DNA of 64,000 nucleotides from Pempheris klunzingeri (taxonomy: Eukaryota; Chordata; Actinopteri; Acropomatiformes; Pempheridae). The notes beneath the pieces are model-generated. The model saw only the letters and a list, made by a program, of their open reading frames with translations. It did not search any database and had not been told where the DNA came from. Every line of letters starts with the position of its first letter. Position 1 is the first letter of the stretch. The position numbers were made by a program, and so were the translations under genes. The stretch spans positions 26,406,167-26,470,166 of the forward strand of contig NC_092018.1 of assembly GCF_042242105.1 (NCBI RefSeq), written 5' to 3'. Positions 46,681 to 59,390 of this stretch are shown here, in pieces.

Positions 46681-47123
46681 TCATAAAGCACTTTACTAGA
46701 GTGTCGCCATTAAATGCTACATTATAATCTTATTTATTTTCTAAAAACATAACACCATTTACACCACATTGGTTAATAATGGACTCTTTTACTGTGCTGC
46801 TGAACTGTGTCAGTGTCTCTTCCTCCTCCCACTCGGTGCCGCTCAGCATGGCGCACTAGTTTGTCCCTGTGAGCTCGCCGTACTTTCACATGACTCCCAC
46901 TGCTTGTGACTGACCCGCATTCCTCAGGTGGCTGCAGCTCCGTCAAACCGACTCATTTCGGCAGGGAACAGATGATAAGCAGCGGCCGGTAACACCGTCC
47001 ACCGAGAGGTAGAGGACCCCCTCCGTGTGAAGGACCCCGGACGGTCCGATAGTCTGCGGTGTGTCGGAGGAGTCGAGGCTGAAACTCTCGGTTCTGCTTG
47101 CTTGTCATCCTCAGCCTGTTGAA

Positions 47124-47144
47124 GGTGGTGGTGGTGGTGGTGGG
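47124..47144. repeat. (GGT)n trinucleotide repeat in the hps4 5' leader
   Basis: Six GGT units, shortly upstream of the hps4 start codon and probably in the 5'UTR. Confidence 0.85.
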
Positions 47145-47219
47145 GAGAGAAGACATGGACACAAGATAACTGATGGACTGAGGAGAGTTTTCCTTTTTTT
47201 TCTGGGCTTCGTGTCGATG

Positions 47220-50200
47220 ATGGCTGATCTCGTGCCGCCAGACTCAAGAAGGTAAGATCAGCTGAGCCCCAGTCCTGGTTCAGCCTGCAGGGTGGTGCAG
47301 TAAACAGTCCCATGGAACCAAAGCACCACTCTGACCTTTATACGTGCAGTCAGCCCGCCTCTGATATCACACTGTCATAACTGGAAACCAAACTTGAATG
47401 TGTTTTGCATGAGATCGGACGTGTCTGGCTGCAGGTTGCTTTGTTACACCTGGAACATCACATGTGCACCAACACTGTTAATGAGCCCACCGAGGCCTAC
47501 CACAGCCAACTTGTTTGGTTCTTGGCTTTCCAATGAAGCATTTAGACATTTGTTTGTGTATTTGTTTTGCAGGTGCTCTTATTTCTTCATCTATGATGGA
47601 TCCAAGGTCAAAGGGGAGGGCGACCCAACAAGAGAGGGGATCTGCTACTTCTACCCTGAAGAGGTTTGACACTCACTCAGAATTGTATTGGTGGAATACG
47701 TTGAGTGCAGCAATGATTACCTGCTGCTGTTGTGTGTGTGTGCTCACATTATGTTGCATCATGTCTGTCAGACCCCCTTGGACAGGCAGGAGCTGCTGTG
47801 CGGCCAGCTGGCAGGTGTGGGCCGCTGTGTGTCTGAGCTCTCCTTCTCTCCTGTGCACGTACTCAGACTGCGCCACAACAAGTTTGCCATCCGCATGAAA
47901 GATGACTTCTTTTGGGTGAGTTTGCACACACACACACACACACATGGTCCAGCTGTGACTCTTCAAGATGTGTTTCCGCACTCAGTTCGGAGTCTAACTG
48001 AAATGTGTGTGCGGTTTGTCTCCCAGGCTCTGGGCTGCTCAGTGGACATCCCCACCGTCAGCGTCTGCGAGCTCCTGGATCAGCTAATAAACCTGTTTTG
48101 CTTCTACAATGGCTCGGTCCGACAGAGCTACCAGGTGCAGTCTTCAGTTCTCTGGTAGTCTTTTAACACAGTAGTCTTGTTTTAGTTCGTCCCTCAGAGA
48201 TGAAGGTTTCTTTTAAATCCATGAAAGAGTAAAAGTCACATAAAAAGGGCAATAATTCAATCAAACAAGCAGGTAATTTGGTTTATTTCATTTTTATTTG
48301 GCTCATTTTAGGGGGACTTAATTGAAAATTGAGTATTTTACAAAAGCTGCGTGTTATAATTTTGATCTTCTTTTTGCACTGCAGCTTAACAGTCAGGAAA
48401 CACTGGCCGCTCGATGGGCGAGGTACCTCTCACACCTGCAATCGGGATCCTCGGAACTTCATCACGTCTTCAGCTGCTTGAAGACCATTGACTCAACCAA
48501 TGTTTGTACAAAATCTTGTCACAGTTTTACATTTAACCCGCAGCGGCTTTCCTCATGCTGCTGCTGCTGCACGTATATGTTATCAGACAGGATGTGACTG
48601 TGTCGCAATGTCCTCTGGTTCTGTGTAAGAGCTCAGTGTGTCTGGACAAACACCCAGGTTAGATTGCAGCTTACAAAATGTGCCATTGTTGAACGTGCCA
48701 AGTCTGTCACACAATACAAAAGATGATACGGCGTCTTAAAAACAACAGATTTCAACACTCTTTAAAACGTCCAGGTGCTTTTACATGAGCTGACAAGGAA
48801 CAATTTTAATTCCTGTCCTCAGGTTGACCCACTTCTCCTGCTCAAGGCTGCCCTCATTCTGCAGGCCTGTCAGCGCTGCCCTCTGGTGTTAGCAGGCTGC
48901 ATTCTTTTTAGAGGAAGGTAAGATGGCATTGGGGCAATTTCCGCCTGGCAGTGGGGTAGCTTTCTGTAAATAACAGGTTTTGACGTTGGACTTTTCTGCC
49001 TTGTCTCCCCAGAGTTGTAAGCACCCAGATGTTTCCAGAGCTCACAATGAAGGTGATGGTTCACGAGAGCGAAACATACACCAAGGTGGGACGTGCAGAA
49101 AACGGTCAAAAGAATTAACTTACCAGTTCACGAGGCCAACATGCTGCCATTTTTTGAAATCTCTCTTTAATTGACCAAAATGTCGAGCTACTCCTTTAAC
49201 AGAATATGTTTTAAAGGGATAGTTTGGGTTTTTTGAAGTGGTTGTATGACTTATCCATAGTTAGTGTATCGCCTGCAGTAGATGGCGGTCGGCACGCCCC
49301 CCAGTTTGGAGGAGCAGATAGGAGTCCCAGCACAGCACTAAGCAATCTACCCCAAAAGATCAATATCAGTTTAAAGCTGTTCTCTCGTTCTCTCCGCTCG
49401 CTTCAATGCATCAGACTCCATTCACAAAAACAGTTGTTATACTTAGCAGAATACAGGAGTTGCTGTCAATCACAAGTTTGCTTTGTGTTATCGTGTGACT
49501 TTGGAGTTTTAAAAAGTTAGTTTGGATTCAAACTAACTTGCTGGTGCTCTGATTGAGGCAGCAGTAGCACAGCGAACTCCCATCTTCTTTGAGGTTAAAT
49601 TGCTGTTTTTGTCCATGGAGTCTGGTGGGCTTGAAACAAGCAAAGAGAACGAGAGACTGGCTTAAGTCTCCTGTCAAAATGGCTGTCTGACAGTAAAGTG
49701 GTGAAAATGGTACGCTGGCTATGGATAAGTACCTCATACAGCCACAATTCAAGTTATCCAAACTATCCCTTTAAGCCAGTGTTTTTGATTTAGCCCCAGA
49801 GGCCCAATGGACAGAGTACCTCCAGCCCATTTGGCGGTGCTGTCAGCTCCACTACTGTGTTCCTGACCATGACTGAACTTCAGTACCTGCAGTCTGCCCC
49901 TGTCGACAAAGACTTCGGGTAGCGTTTTATATATTTTACTCACACAAGCACTTTAGAACAGAATGTTTTTCAGAGATTGGATTTCCAGTGAATTCTGAGT
50001 GTCTTGAACTCTTTTCTACCCTCCAGTTCCCATTCTACTCCACACAAAGTCACCCCCCCGACCAGGACCCGTCTGTCAAGAACGTTATCCGACACGCCCA
50101 CCACAGAGTCAGAGCCGTCTGACCCGGGTTCCTCCCAGTCTCCCCAGAAGGCGTCTTTCAGCCCTCACTTATCAGACAACTCTGTGTTTAGCCCAGTTTC

Positions 50201-51999
50201 ACCACAGAGCCCCGCTGACCCACTCAGCCCACCTCCACAGTCACTCCAGCCTCCTTTCTCAAACGGAAAAGACCCCCATGAAGCCGAGGAGGAAGCGCTG
50301 GACGAGTCGTATTATCACAGTTTTCACAGCAGTGGAGGTGGAGGCAGTCAGACACACAATGAAGGAGACTCCTCAGTGTTTGAAGAAGACTCTCGCCTAA
50401 ACGGAGGTGAAGGTGGAGGAGGTGGAGACGTAGCTTGTGAGACAGTGTTTGACTTCAGAGCGTCTGAGTCCGGGGATGAGGAATCACGTGACGATAGGGT
50501 TTTGCCGGAGAGCAGCAGAGGCGGCAGCCAGAGTCCTCGAGGGTGCAGGGCAGAGGTACGAGATGCTCCACCTTGCTTCGGTGCTTTTGACAGCCCAGAG
50601 GAGAGTCCGCTGATTCCCATGACGCTGTACCTGCACCGGGTCAAAGGCCTGGTGCTGGCTCTGCTGGTGGAGCCTCACTTCTTGAGTGACACATCATCTA
50701 TGGAGGAAGTGGTGAGAAAGATTTCACTCAGTTTTGCCACATCGTGGTATTATATTGAATGTTTCTCAGCACAAAAGCTACATCTTACCGTGACGGGTGG
50801 AACAAAGTGAAGCTTCACAACACAGCTGGATTAACAATTACAATATCTACCTCTAGAATGGACCAGCTGTACATGAGTGCACTAGTTTGCCTTTGTGATG
50901 CTAATATATGGATTTTAATGAGTCTTTTCCCCTAATGCTTTGTTTTCAGTATCACAGCAGCCTGGCGTCACTCAACGGGCTGGAGGCCCACTTGAGGACC
51001 ATCTCACCAGGGGCCCTGGGCACCCCAGGACCCTACTTCTTTGCCCACTTTGACTGCATTCAGAGCACCATGACAAGTGAGGCTCCTAAAACACTGTCGC
51101 GTATCCCTTCTCCTCATTCACTCTCTCACTGTCTCTGTTAATCTTTACTCACTATGCATCTTTTGCGTTTCTGGTATTTCTGATAATTCTGTCTTTTTCC
51201 ACTTTCCCAGTTTACACTGTAGAGTGAGTCTGACCACTTCGGGCCTCCATCTCTACCTGGGCAACCAGGAGGAGGGGAGAGGGGGGTTGTATTTGTCTTT
51301 GCATGAACTAATGGCTAATTAGTAAGACTGTGATCAGCATTCCTTTGTGCAGCAGGCATGCCTGTCCAGGTTAATGTGCCACTGTGGCACTGAGCCTCTT
51401 GTTATTGTGTGTCTCTGCAGCCAACCTGTCTGGTCGACCAGGGGGAGCCCCGGAGCGTCCTTTTGTCAGAGCCACATCACTTCTTCACTCGCATTTCTGT
51501 AACACTGAAACTCTGCAGGAGGCTATTATCAGGTCAGTATGGCAGTGACGTGGTGACGGTGGTGGATGGGGGGTTTCTCTTGCCTTTCATGGCTCCTCAA
51601 GTAGAAGTCGGGGGTGGGGGTCAGATCTGTCAGTTCACTGCGTCTATCATCGTGCCCCTAAATGCTCTTCCTCCGCTTGCATGGGCCACATGCCAACAAC
51701 TCACATGTGCCAGAAAGGAAAACCGCTCCATTGTTTTATGTCTTTATCACGTCACTTTGCTCTTTTCTGTTTCATGTCATTATTCAACATGCTTGAAATG
51801 TAAATGCGTGGGACATTTTCACCGCAGGAGTGCTGGTGCTGCTGTGTATGGGACCCGCAGCGTGGCCCAGGAGACTTACTTCCAGCAGCACGGGGGATCG
51901 CTGAGGAACTCGGGCATCCCTAACCACCAGGACAGTGCTTTCTCGCTGCCCAGCAAGGCCCGACATAGACTGCTGAAACACGGGGTTAACCTGCTTTGA
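47220..51999 (+). CDS. hps4: HPS4, BLOC-3 complex subunit
   Basis: HPS4 pairs with HPS1 in BLOC-3, the exchange factor for Rab32/38 in the making of melanosomes and other lysosome-related organelles. Exons: 47220-47251, 47573-47663, 47772-47915, 48027-48134, 48385-48501, 48823-48917, 49013-49085, 49794-49918, 50027-50711, 50950-51076, 51421-51532, 51828-51999. These give 1881 nt and 626 aa in phase. The N-terminal longin-like part ([56 protein letters not shown]) and [20 protein letters not shown] match human HPS4. The large exon 9 encodes a Ser/Pro- and acid-rich linker. The C-terminus ([44 protein letters not shown]) is nearly identical to mammals. A second in-frame ATG lies at 47217. At 626 aa it is shorter than the 708-aa human protein, mainly in the linker. 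Poly(A) signal AATAAA at 52631-52636. Human HPS4 is on 22q12, so this neighbourhood is rearranged. Confidence 0.95.
49211..49774. mobile_element. piggyBac-like MITE filling hps4 intron 7
   Basis: TTAA at 49211-49214 and 49771-49774 flank an element starting AGGGATAGTTTGGGTT and ending AACTATCCCT. The inverted repeats extend to about 50 bp with mismatches (TTATCCATAG at 49251-49260 against CTATGGATAA near 49719-49728). It makes up about 560 of the 708 bases of the intron between hps4 exons 7 and 8. Frames inside it are not genes. Confidence 0.88.
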
Positions 52000-53280
52000 C
52001 AGGACAGCATCTTGACGTCTGTAAAGAACTGCCCTGTGAGTAACCCTCAAATCCAAAAAGCACTGAGGAAACGTGAGAATATGATTTAAAGCTTCCTTTG
52101 TGTGTTTTGTAGCTGCTGGGGTTACTTGTTCCCACATCATATTGAACTCTTATGGTAAAAAAAAAAGTTGTGTCATAATAACTGAATTTGCTGTGATGGA
52201 GTGGATGGTGAAGTAGGGTAAGTTACGTTTACACTGAAATTTTAGTCACAGTTTTTTTTTTTTTTTCATGTTTGTTTGAGTACAATTTGCCCACATTTTT
52301 TTCCTTTTATGCTGAAACATGTTACCTTTTGTGTCGAGAACTATAATTTTGCTGTATCAAGCTCCTGTCCACACACTTTCCCCCTTTCCCTTCAGTCACA
52401 GCTCCAACTCAGTGAATGTAATAATTCCTCTTACTTGTATTTATTCATTTAATAGGAAATTTAGATTAAAGCAAGATTAAATCTGTCTACTATTTAACTT
52501 TTTACAGAATCATGTTTCTCTTTGCTGCACATATTGCAAAAAAATGTATTCATTTATTACACACATTTCTAAAATAATGTTTTTGTAAAAATGTCTCCTT
52601 TTTTTTAAAATCACAAATCAACTCCTTAGTAATAAAAAGTGACATTTAACAATTCGGCTACAAGATCTACTGTTTCTCTTCCCGTGAAAGCTTAAAACAA
52701 AAGAAGTCTGTATTCCAAACTTTGCTGAGGTGCGCTCTCATACACCGTTGTGCATTATTAGTGGAAATTAAATGAATACATGATCCTCTCGGTGTTGAGT
52801 CTTGTGTGAGCTACTTTTGTAAAAGCTTGTGTAAAACCACAGGAGTTACAAGGCCTTATTGGGGCCATCGGCGGCCTACATGTGACCCTGCAATCTGCCC
52901 CCATTGTTTCCAGCCTCGGGCTTAATGCTGCGTTTCAGAACGGTTCCCACCGGCTCGGAGAAAGAGGAGCGCGAGGCTGTTTGAAAAGCCAAACGCATGC
53001 TCATAAAAATGTTATTATTCATGTTCGGTCCCAACGTTTCTGCGCTATATGTGTTGTAAACAAGATCGTTCTTGATGATCCAAGTACGGAGTCATTAGAG
53101 TCATTAGCTAAGTAGCTGAATTTGAATGAATGGGGTCGACACTCCTTGGGGCGCCTCATTATGCACGCGCATTAAAAGAAAGCAATGGGGGGCAAATGGG
53201 TGGTTAAAGGCACGAACAAAAAGAGGGGCAGGGTCTGCGAGGAGGGCCAGGATTCAAATTCTAAGTGGTAAGATGTCCCC
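52000..53280. other. hps4 3'UTR and intergenic region
   Basis: The hps4 3'UTR runs to about 52655. The rest, about 700 bases, separates it from the next gene and turns less AT-rich toward 52900-53280, where upstream regulatory sequence of that gene is expected. No other gene seen. Confidence 0.5.
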
Positions 53281-53293
53281 ATTGTCAGTGGGG

Positions 53294-53300
53294 TATATAG
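53294..53300 (+). promoter_or_regulatory. TATA box of the unnamed secreted-protein gene
   Basis: TATATAG in the context GGGTATATAGGAGG, 61 bases before the first in-frame ATG (53361). Transcription would then start near 53320-53326, leaving a very short 5'UTR. A TATA promoter suggests tissue-restricted rather than housekeeping expression. Confidence 0.6.
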
Positions 53301-53360
53301 GAGGCTGACCAAACTCGCCAGATGTAGAATTGGCACAAGAGAGAAGCTGCCTGCTCACCG

Positions 53361-55034
53361 ATGAAGATCCAAAGGCCAGGGCTTAGGAACAGCACCATGG
53401 CCCCCTCGCGCTGCGTTTGGATTGCTCTGTTCCTTTTCTCAGTGATGACAAGTGGCATTGGAGTATTTGGCCGCGCGGTAGACAAGCTGGAATTTCTGTC
53501 ACATCGGCCGAAAACTGCAGATGAATCTTCCGGCTCAGCTTTACGCACGGACGCGCTGAGGCGCTGGAGGCGCAGTATGGCGGAGACGCACCGGGAGCGG
53601 TGCGCAGAGCTGTCGGCGCCTTGGCAGGAAAACGCGCAACAGGCCCCCGAGGATCATGCAACATTGTTGCAGCTCCGTGTTCGGCCTTTTACCCCGGGAG
53701 CCTCCCAGGGCCTGGTGTTCCCGGGAAAATCTCTTTTCAGCTTCGTCCGACGGGTTTACCGCTGCTGTCAGGAGGGACTAAACTGCAGAAGCGTGAAGGG
53801 AATACAAGGTCGCTTGAGAGGAGGTAAGGCAGAGTAATTGCAGCTAAAACACATGCTTCTGTCATAATACATGTTCTGCTCTTATACTGCTGAACAGAAA
53901 TGTGTTGGCTGTATTGTGTTGGGTTGGTCTTGAGGCGCACAGGAGCTCCTGAAGGGCTGCAATAGCGCAACCAGAAAAAACTGAAGATCAGGTTCCTTTT
54001 CCAAGTACTTAATTCTACTAAATGTAACTGCAACAAGTAGCTATTGTAACCACAAGTGGTATGTGGGCCTGCAGACGACACATGCACACATATGGTGTGG
54101 AAAGAGTGCAGTAAATGTCATAAGCTGTAGAGGTGAAAGCTGAGAAGCTGTTAATGGCTTGATCAATTCAGCTGTATAGAGGACAATGTTATCTGCATAT
54201 AAATGAGCCTTAGCTGGCTTAATGTCCCTCCAAGAATTGTTGAGATATCCTGCTGACAGATTAACAAGGTGTTAGGAGTGAAAGCATCACCTCTGTGGTG
54301 AAGACTCTACTCTGATCCCTGGGATTTACCCAACTGGAGCCTGGCATGAGTGTGTGTGCTCTTCAGTAATGTGAAATGCTAAGCTTCAAACTACTGTGGC
54401 TCACTCTTTACTTCCATTTCTCTTCCTCCTCAGATAAAGATGTGGAGTTTCTCCTCACCAGGGAGATTTTAGCGTTGACAGTTATAAGAGCTGAGCTTCA
54501 CCTCCAACTGTCCAACCCACAGCATCTGGACATCCACCCTGTGCTTTCATCCATGGCGAAGCGTGACCTTCCAACAAGGTGAAAATTCAAGACAAATTCT
54601 GCATTTGATTTTTCAGTGTAAAAGCCTACAAACGTTGGAGCGGTGGCCCCTGGGGGTCTCAGGCCTGGTTGTAATCCTGTTGTCTCGCCTCCTTCAGGTA
54701 CAGTTTGTGGTCACGGGGCAACACGGTGGAGCTGAGGGTGGATCTGCTGTTCCTTTTCCAGAGTCTGCAGGAGGTGGCAGGTGGTGCCAGAGGGGGTCCC
54801 AGCTTGGTGAACATGAGGCGGGTGGTGTTTTCTTCCAGGGGGGGTAGAGCAGGAGAAAAGCCCGCTCCAGGCGCTCTGCAGGACACGGATGGCGACGTGT
54901 GGGGGGATGGGGTTGCCAGCGTGCTGGAGCTGGGCTTGGTGCTGGGCTGCAGCCAGGCTGGATCAGGGGTGTCTTGTAGAACTGGAGGGGTTCACCTCTC
55001 ACACACACCTTTCATGGCTCTGTACTACAGATGA
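53361..55034 (+). CDS. Unrecognised secreted protein with furin-type site
   Basis: I cannot name this gene. Exons 53361-53823, 54434-54578 and 54698-55034 give 945 nt and 314 aa with consistent phases and GT-AG borders. A hydrophobic signal segment (CVWIALFLFSVMTSGIGVF, 18-36) follows either ATG 53361 or ATG 53397; the latter has the better context (accATGg). A furin-type site, Arg-Trp-Arg-Arg before Ser72, lies in LRRWRRSMAE. Cysteines in the rest: C81, C135, C136, C142, C287, C296. The part TVIRAELHLQLSNPQ (170-184) recalls the AELRL strand of TGF-beta family prodomains, and the end HTPFMALYYR recalls the PFLVV strand before their processing site, but no cystine-knot domain follows: the protein stops there. 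ATTAAA at 55259-55264 is a likely poly(A) signal. It lies tandem to hps4 and convergent with mlec. Confidence 0.7.
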
Positions 55035-55739
55035 AGTCAAACTGAGACTGGACTGGAAACATTTCATCTGTAGAATCATACAGTCATGTCAGAGCTTATG
55101 AGGAAATGATGCACTTTAATGTCAAACCTATTAATTTATACATGTTATTTTTTGCTGAATATATATTTTATATATATATATATATGTATACACACACATA
55201 TGTACATAGTGAATATGATATACTGTAACTCTATGAAGTCGGTCTTATCGTCGTGCTTATTAAAGCTCAGTCTAACAATCTAACTGGCTCATGACATAAG
55301 TGTGTGGCCATTTCAGCTTTGTTCAGCTGTGTTCCTCTTGTGGATACAACACCTTTTAGATATGTGCTTCTATTTACAGAAGTTTTCACAGTTGGTGGGA
55401 AAAGGTGGAAAAAAACAACACCTGGACAAGCAAAGGGCCTGTTGGTACACGCTGCGTGCTGCGACCCCGCTGAACCTTGCTGTGACTCTGTTCATCTGAG
55501 ATGGAATTATTGTTTGCCCCTCAGTTATTAACGTTTTAAGGTATTTAAGCTTTTGTGAAGATGCACAATCTCAAAACACTTCACACTTCAGATGCTGCAG
55601 ATTCACAGGCACAGCACTCGTCATAAAACAAACTGAATTTGACACGAGGCTGTGCAAAGTTCCTAACAGAGTAATCGACAGGAACTCAGGGATGTTGGAG
55701 CCAAAAAACAGCCGCAACACATTCTGATAAAATAGCACA

Positions 55740-58700
55740 TTTATTAAAAAGAGACAGCATTTATCAGCATTTCCCCATTTTGCAGATATGTCACATCTGA
55801 GTTAGATCAGAGCTCTCCGACACATTTTCTCAGTCCACCTGCTGCTGCCTACAGCCCTCAGAGGAGCATCAATTTATCCAACACATGTATAACTATAAAG
55901 TCGGACTCTTGTTAAAGCGTACACTCACTCACACTGTGCGATCGGTGGCAGACCTCAGCGTTTGTGTGCTCAGCCTGCCGCCCAGACGATGGACAAATTG
56001 ACGATTTTGCTGTTCAAATTGGTGTCAGTTTATATTCATCTCACACGCTCAGTTGCTTTGACAATGAGAAACAAGGAAAACGTAGTAAAAAGCTGAAAAT
56101 GGTCGTCTCAAACAACTTTACATCAATTACAGAGCAAATGAAATGACTGAGGGTGAGATCAGGTGTCAGAGCAGGGGGATAATCAGAGGTGACATCAGGT
56201 TTTAATGACATGACATTTTCTTCCCCCTGGTTTATTCACTGTTTCACCAGATGAGGGAAAAACAAAGGATGAAAAGTAATGAAGAACCTTTAGCGTCACA
56301 TTAAGACACTGTGTTGAAGAATTTTGATGGATTGACGGCAATTCTTTGGTTCTCATGTGAACAAAAAAGCAAACAAAGAAACACCGAGAGCAGATCTTCA
56401 TTCCACTCCAGTTCATTCAGTTGTGAGATGTATTACAGGTCTGAAAAAGGCTGGTGAGGAGCTAAATACATAAGAGATAAGACTGTTTGAAACAAGTGCT
56501 GGACATGTACATTTCACACAGTTCTCTTACAAACCTTTCCATTTGTTTTTGACTGGCTTTGCTCCTAGAGAAGTTGAGGTTAATGACAGACAGATATATT
56601 AAATCTACTGACAGACGTCTCTTAGTCTTAACAAGAGCTGTTTTGTGGGATGAAACTCTAGCCCTGAAAAGTGTGTTGAACATAAGGAAAAAAGAAGAGA
56701 AAGAAACACAAAAAAGGAGGCTAATTTGATGTAAGCCAACAAAAGAGCAACCTCAAGGCGAATGATGGTAAAGCACAATGTATTCAATAATTCAAGGCAA
56801 CAAAGACAAACACACAAAAAAAGACGATTTTAAAATACATGAGGCAGTGCAAAATGTCACACCAATAAAATATCACGTTTTAAAAACTCAAAACAAAAAA
56901 CAGATCCTGAGGAAAAAAAATTCAACATACATACCCAAGCATATTATAAACTATGTCCAGATCAGCCCCACTCTGATTTAAATTATATATAATAGAATGG
57001 AAGATCCCCCATATTCAGACATAATCTCTTTTATTTGCCTTTCCGACAGTCAGTTCATCTGATTGCCCATTAATTTTTTAATAATCTGTACCAACAACCG
57101 ATCCTCCCCAGTAGAAAGGCCACAAAGTCTTCCTCAGGAGAAAAAAAACAAACAAACAAACAAAAAAACCAGCCTAACACCTCAGCTACACAAAACACAA
57201 AAGTGATTTGAACAAAATTGTTGTCACACGATAAAAAGTGTGATCTTGTACCTTATATACACACGCAACTGTGTAGACTTGCAGAGGAACAGAACGTGGT
57301 GACTTTGGTGCTGAATCAAGTGAACTTTTTGCATCTTTTCAGAGGGAAAAAAAAAAAAAAGGTGCCTATATGTCTTAAATATGAGTTGAATTTATAATTA
57401 AAGAAAGAAAAACAACAAAACAAAACCGCCAACAACTGACCGAATATTTTCTGGCACTAGCTTCTTGCCCACTTATCAAAATGGGAGGGAGAATCAAGGA
57501 GTGAGGAAGGATCCACAACACCTGAAGTATTAACCAGTTTTCAAGTACTGCATATGTCCCACAGCAATACTGGCAGGGAGGGGGTCAGGCGACATTTAAG
57601 ACGCATTAGTGAAACAGGCAAAGTTACAAAATCGTCCTTGGAGTAGAGCTAAGCACTTAAGGGAGGTAACTAGATACATAAATAGGAGGGTTCACACCAT
57701 GACGCCATTAAAAATGAAGAACAAAGCTGCTTTTCAGTTCATATGGAAAGAGGAAAAAAAAAAAAGGATATCATTGTCCAAAGGCTGAGACGAAAACACA
57801 GAGTGGACTCTGGTAATGTGGCAATGTAAAGTAAAAAGGCTCAAAGATGAAATTTTGTCCCCAGATTGCTCAATCAATTCAAGGACCAGAACAAGTAGCT
57901 TAATTGCACTGAGAGTTCACACTGAATCATCAAAACAGTACAGTCCACATGAAAAAGTTTAAGACAATAGATTTGAAAAGGCTGAGTGAAGACCGAGGAA
58001 AATACAATAAGCGTTGATTTCTAACATTTAGTAAACGTTTGATTTTCTGCTCATTCTGATGTGTGCTTTCTCACTTGTGGAAACTTTGGGGATGTGTGAA
58101 ACGAGTGCATTGACTGGCACAGATTCTGATGATTTATTATATCAACATTGAGCTGCAGTGGCCTGTTCTCTTTGCTTCAAATAATATAACGCACGTTCAT
58201 GGCCCATCAAGGTCAACACAGCGTTCACCAATTCTTTGGTGAAACAAAAAGGCAGGCATGCATAATGAATGAATGAGTGAATCGAAAAGGCAAAGATCAC
58301 AGAAAATACAGTGATGCAAGGATCCTGACTCAATAGAGCTGAAGCATTTCACAGCATAAACTTTGCTTTTTGCTAAATACAACTGTGGTGTCTCTTACTG
58401 AGAGAAACTGTTGAGGTTTGACATTTTCACTTTGATTTGCGCACATTTTAAAATAGATCCCTCGTTGGGAAAAAAAAATAAATCACTGTCGAGGGCACTT
58501 TTCTTGGCCTTGAATCAGTATTTGGTGGAAAAATGCCAAACAAGTCTATTACGCATTACCTCACATCACCATCAGATTTGTGAAACTCAACCTTTACTTC
58601 TGAAAAGACAAGCCGATTCAGAGAGCAGACAGCAAATACACATGCCAGCTACAGAGCTGCTTCAACACCATGCACTTTCCTCTTCAACAACTTATGGCAG

Positions 58701-59390
58701 GTAGATGATGGCACATCAACAAAAGGACTAACTACATATCTGAGTGGAAAGACACGAAAATGCAACATGTTGAGAAACACAAGAGACTCTTAAATGGCAA
58801 CTGTATTTCACTAACCGTCTGACTCATGTTTCTATTCTATTTAAACCAATTTCTAAACTGCAACATTCCCAATTTGAAGGTAACATGTCTGACCGGATGC
58901 TGAGCAGGAGTATTAGGAAGAGTCTGCCTCCTTGCTACACCCTGTACAAAACAATGCTTGTAGTTTATAAAAATGGGCCCGGACCAAACACTCCTGAGCA
59001 TCCCGTAGCAGTTGAAATGTGGTTTCTGTCTCTGAGTGGAAATGACTAACATCGTTCAAAAGGGTCAGCAGAGGTGGATGCGAAACACATTCACAAGTAC
59101 ACGGCATACACTTCCTACGTCTCCTTCTCTCTCTCTTCAGACGTAGAATCTGACAGCAGCGTTTGCCTCATCTCGCAGTGGCTTTCAGAAAAGTTTTTGT
59201 CTCTTTTTGTCCTCCATTGTCGTGACTTTCTCCAAATTCTCTCCTCTGTGTACACATTTACCTGTGCTGCTGTTGTCCCCTTGACCCCACCCCACCCTTA
59301 CCTCCCTCACCCCTGCCTCCCTTCCCCTCCCTCTTCATAGTCTCACGTCCGTCTTGTCCGTTTGACGTCTCTTCGATCGCTAGTTGTGGC
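55740..59390 (-). other. mlec: Probable long 3'UTR of mlec
   Basis: No open frame in these 3.6 kb has coding character or splice support. A minus-strand AATAAA lies at 55740-55745, the last candidate before the convergent gene. Many A-rich runs are seen on the plus strand (U-rich in the mlec RNA), for example at 57346-57360 and 57757-57765. Mammalian MLEC also has a long 3'UTR. Earlier signals could end some transcripts sooner. Confidence 0.45.

Noticed and set aside
49224-49943. Several 64-98 aa frames in hps4 intron 7
   Set aside because: They lie in the MITE or antisense to exon 8.
51409-51999. 196-aa plus-strand frame
   Set aside because: It covers hps4 exons 11 and 12 and the intron between them without a break, but exon 11 is in the wrong frame there; the spliced model keeps human-like sequence throughout.
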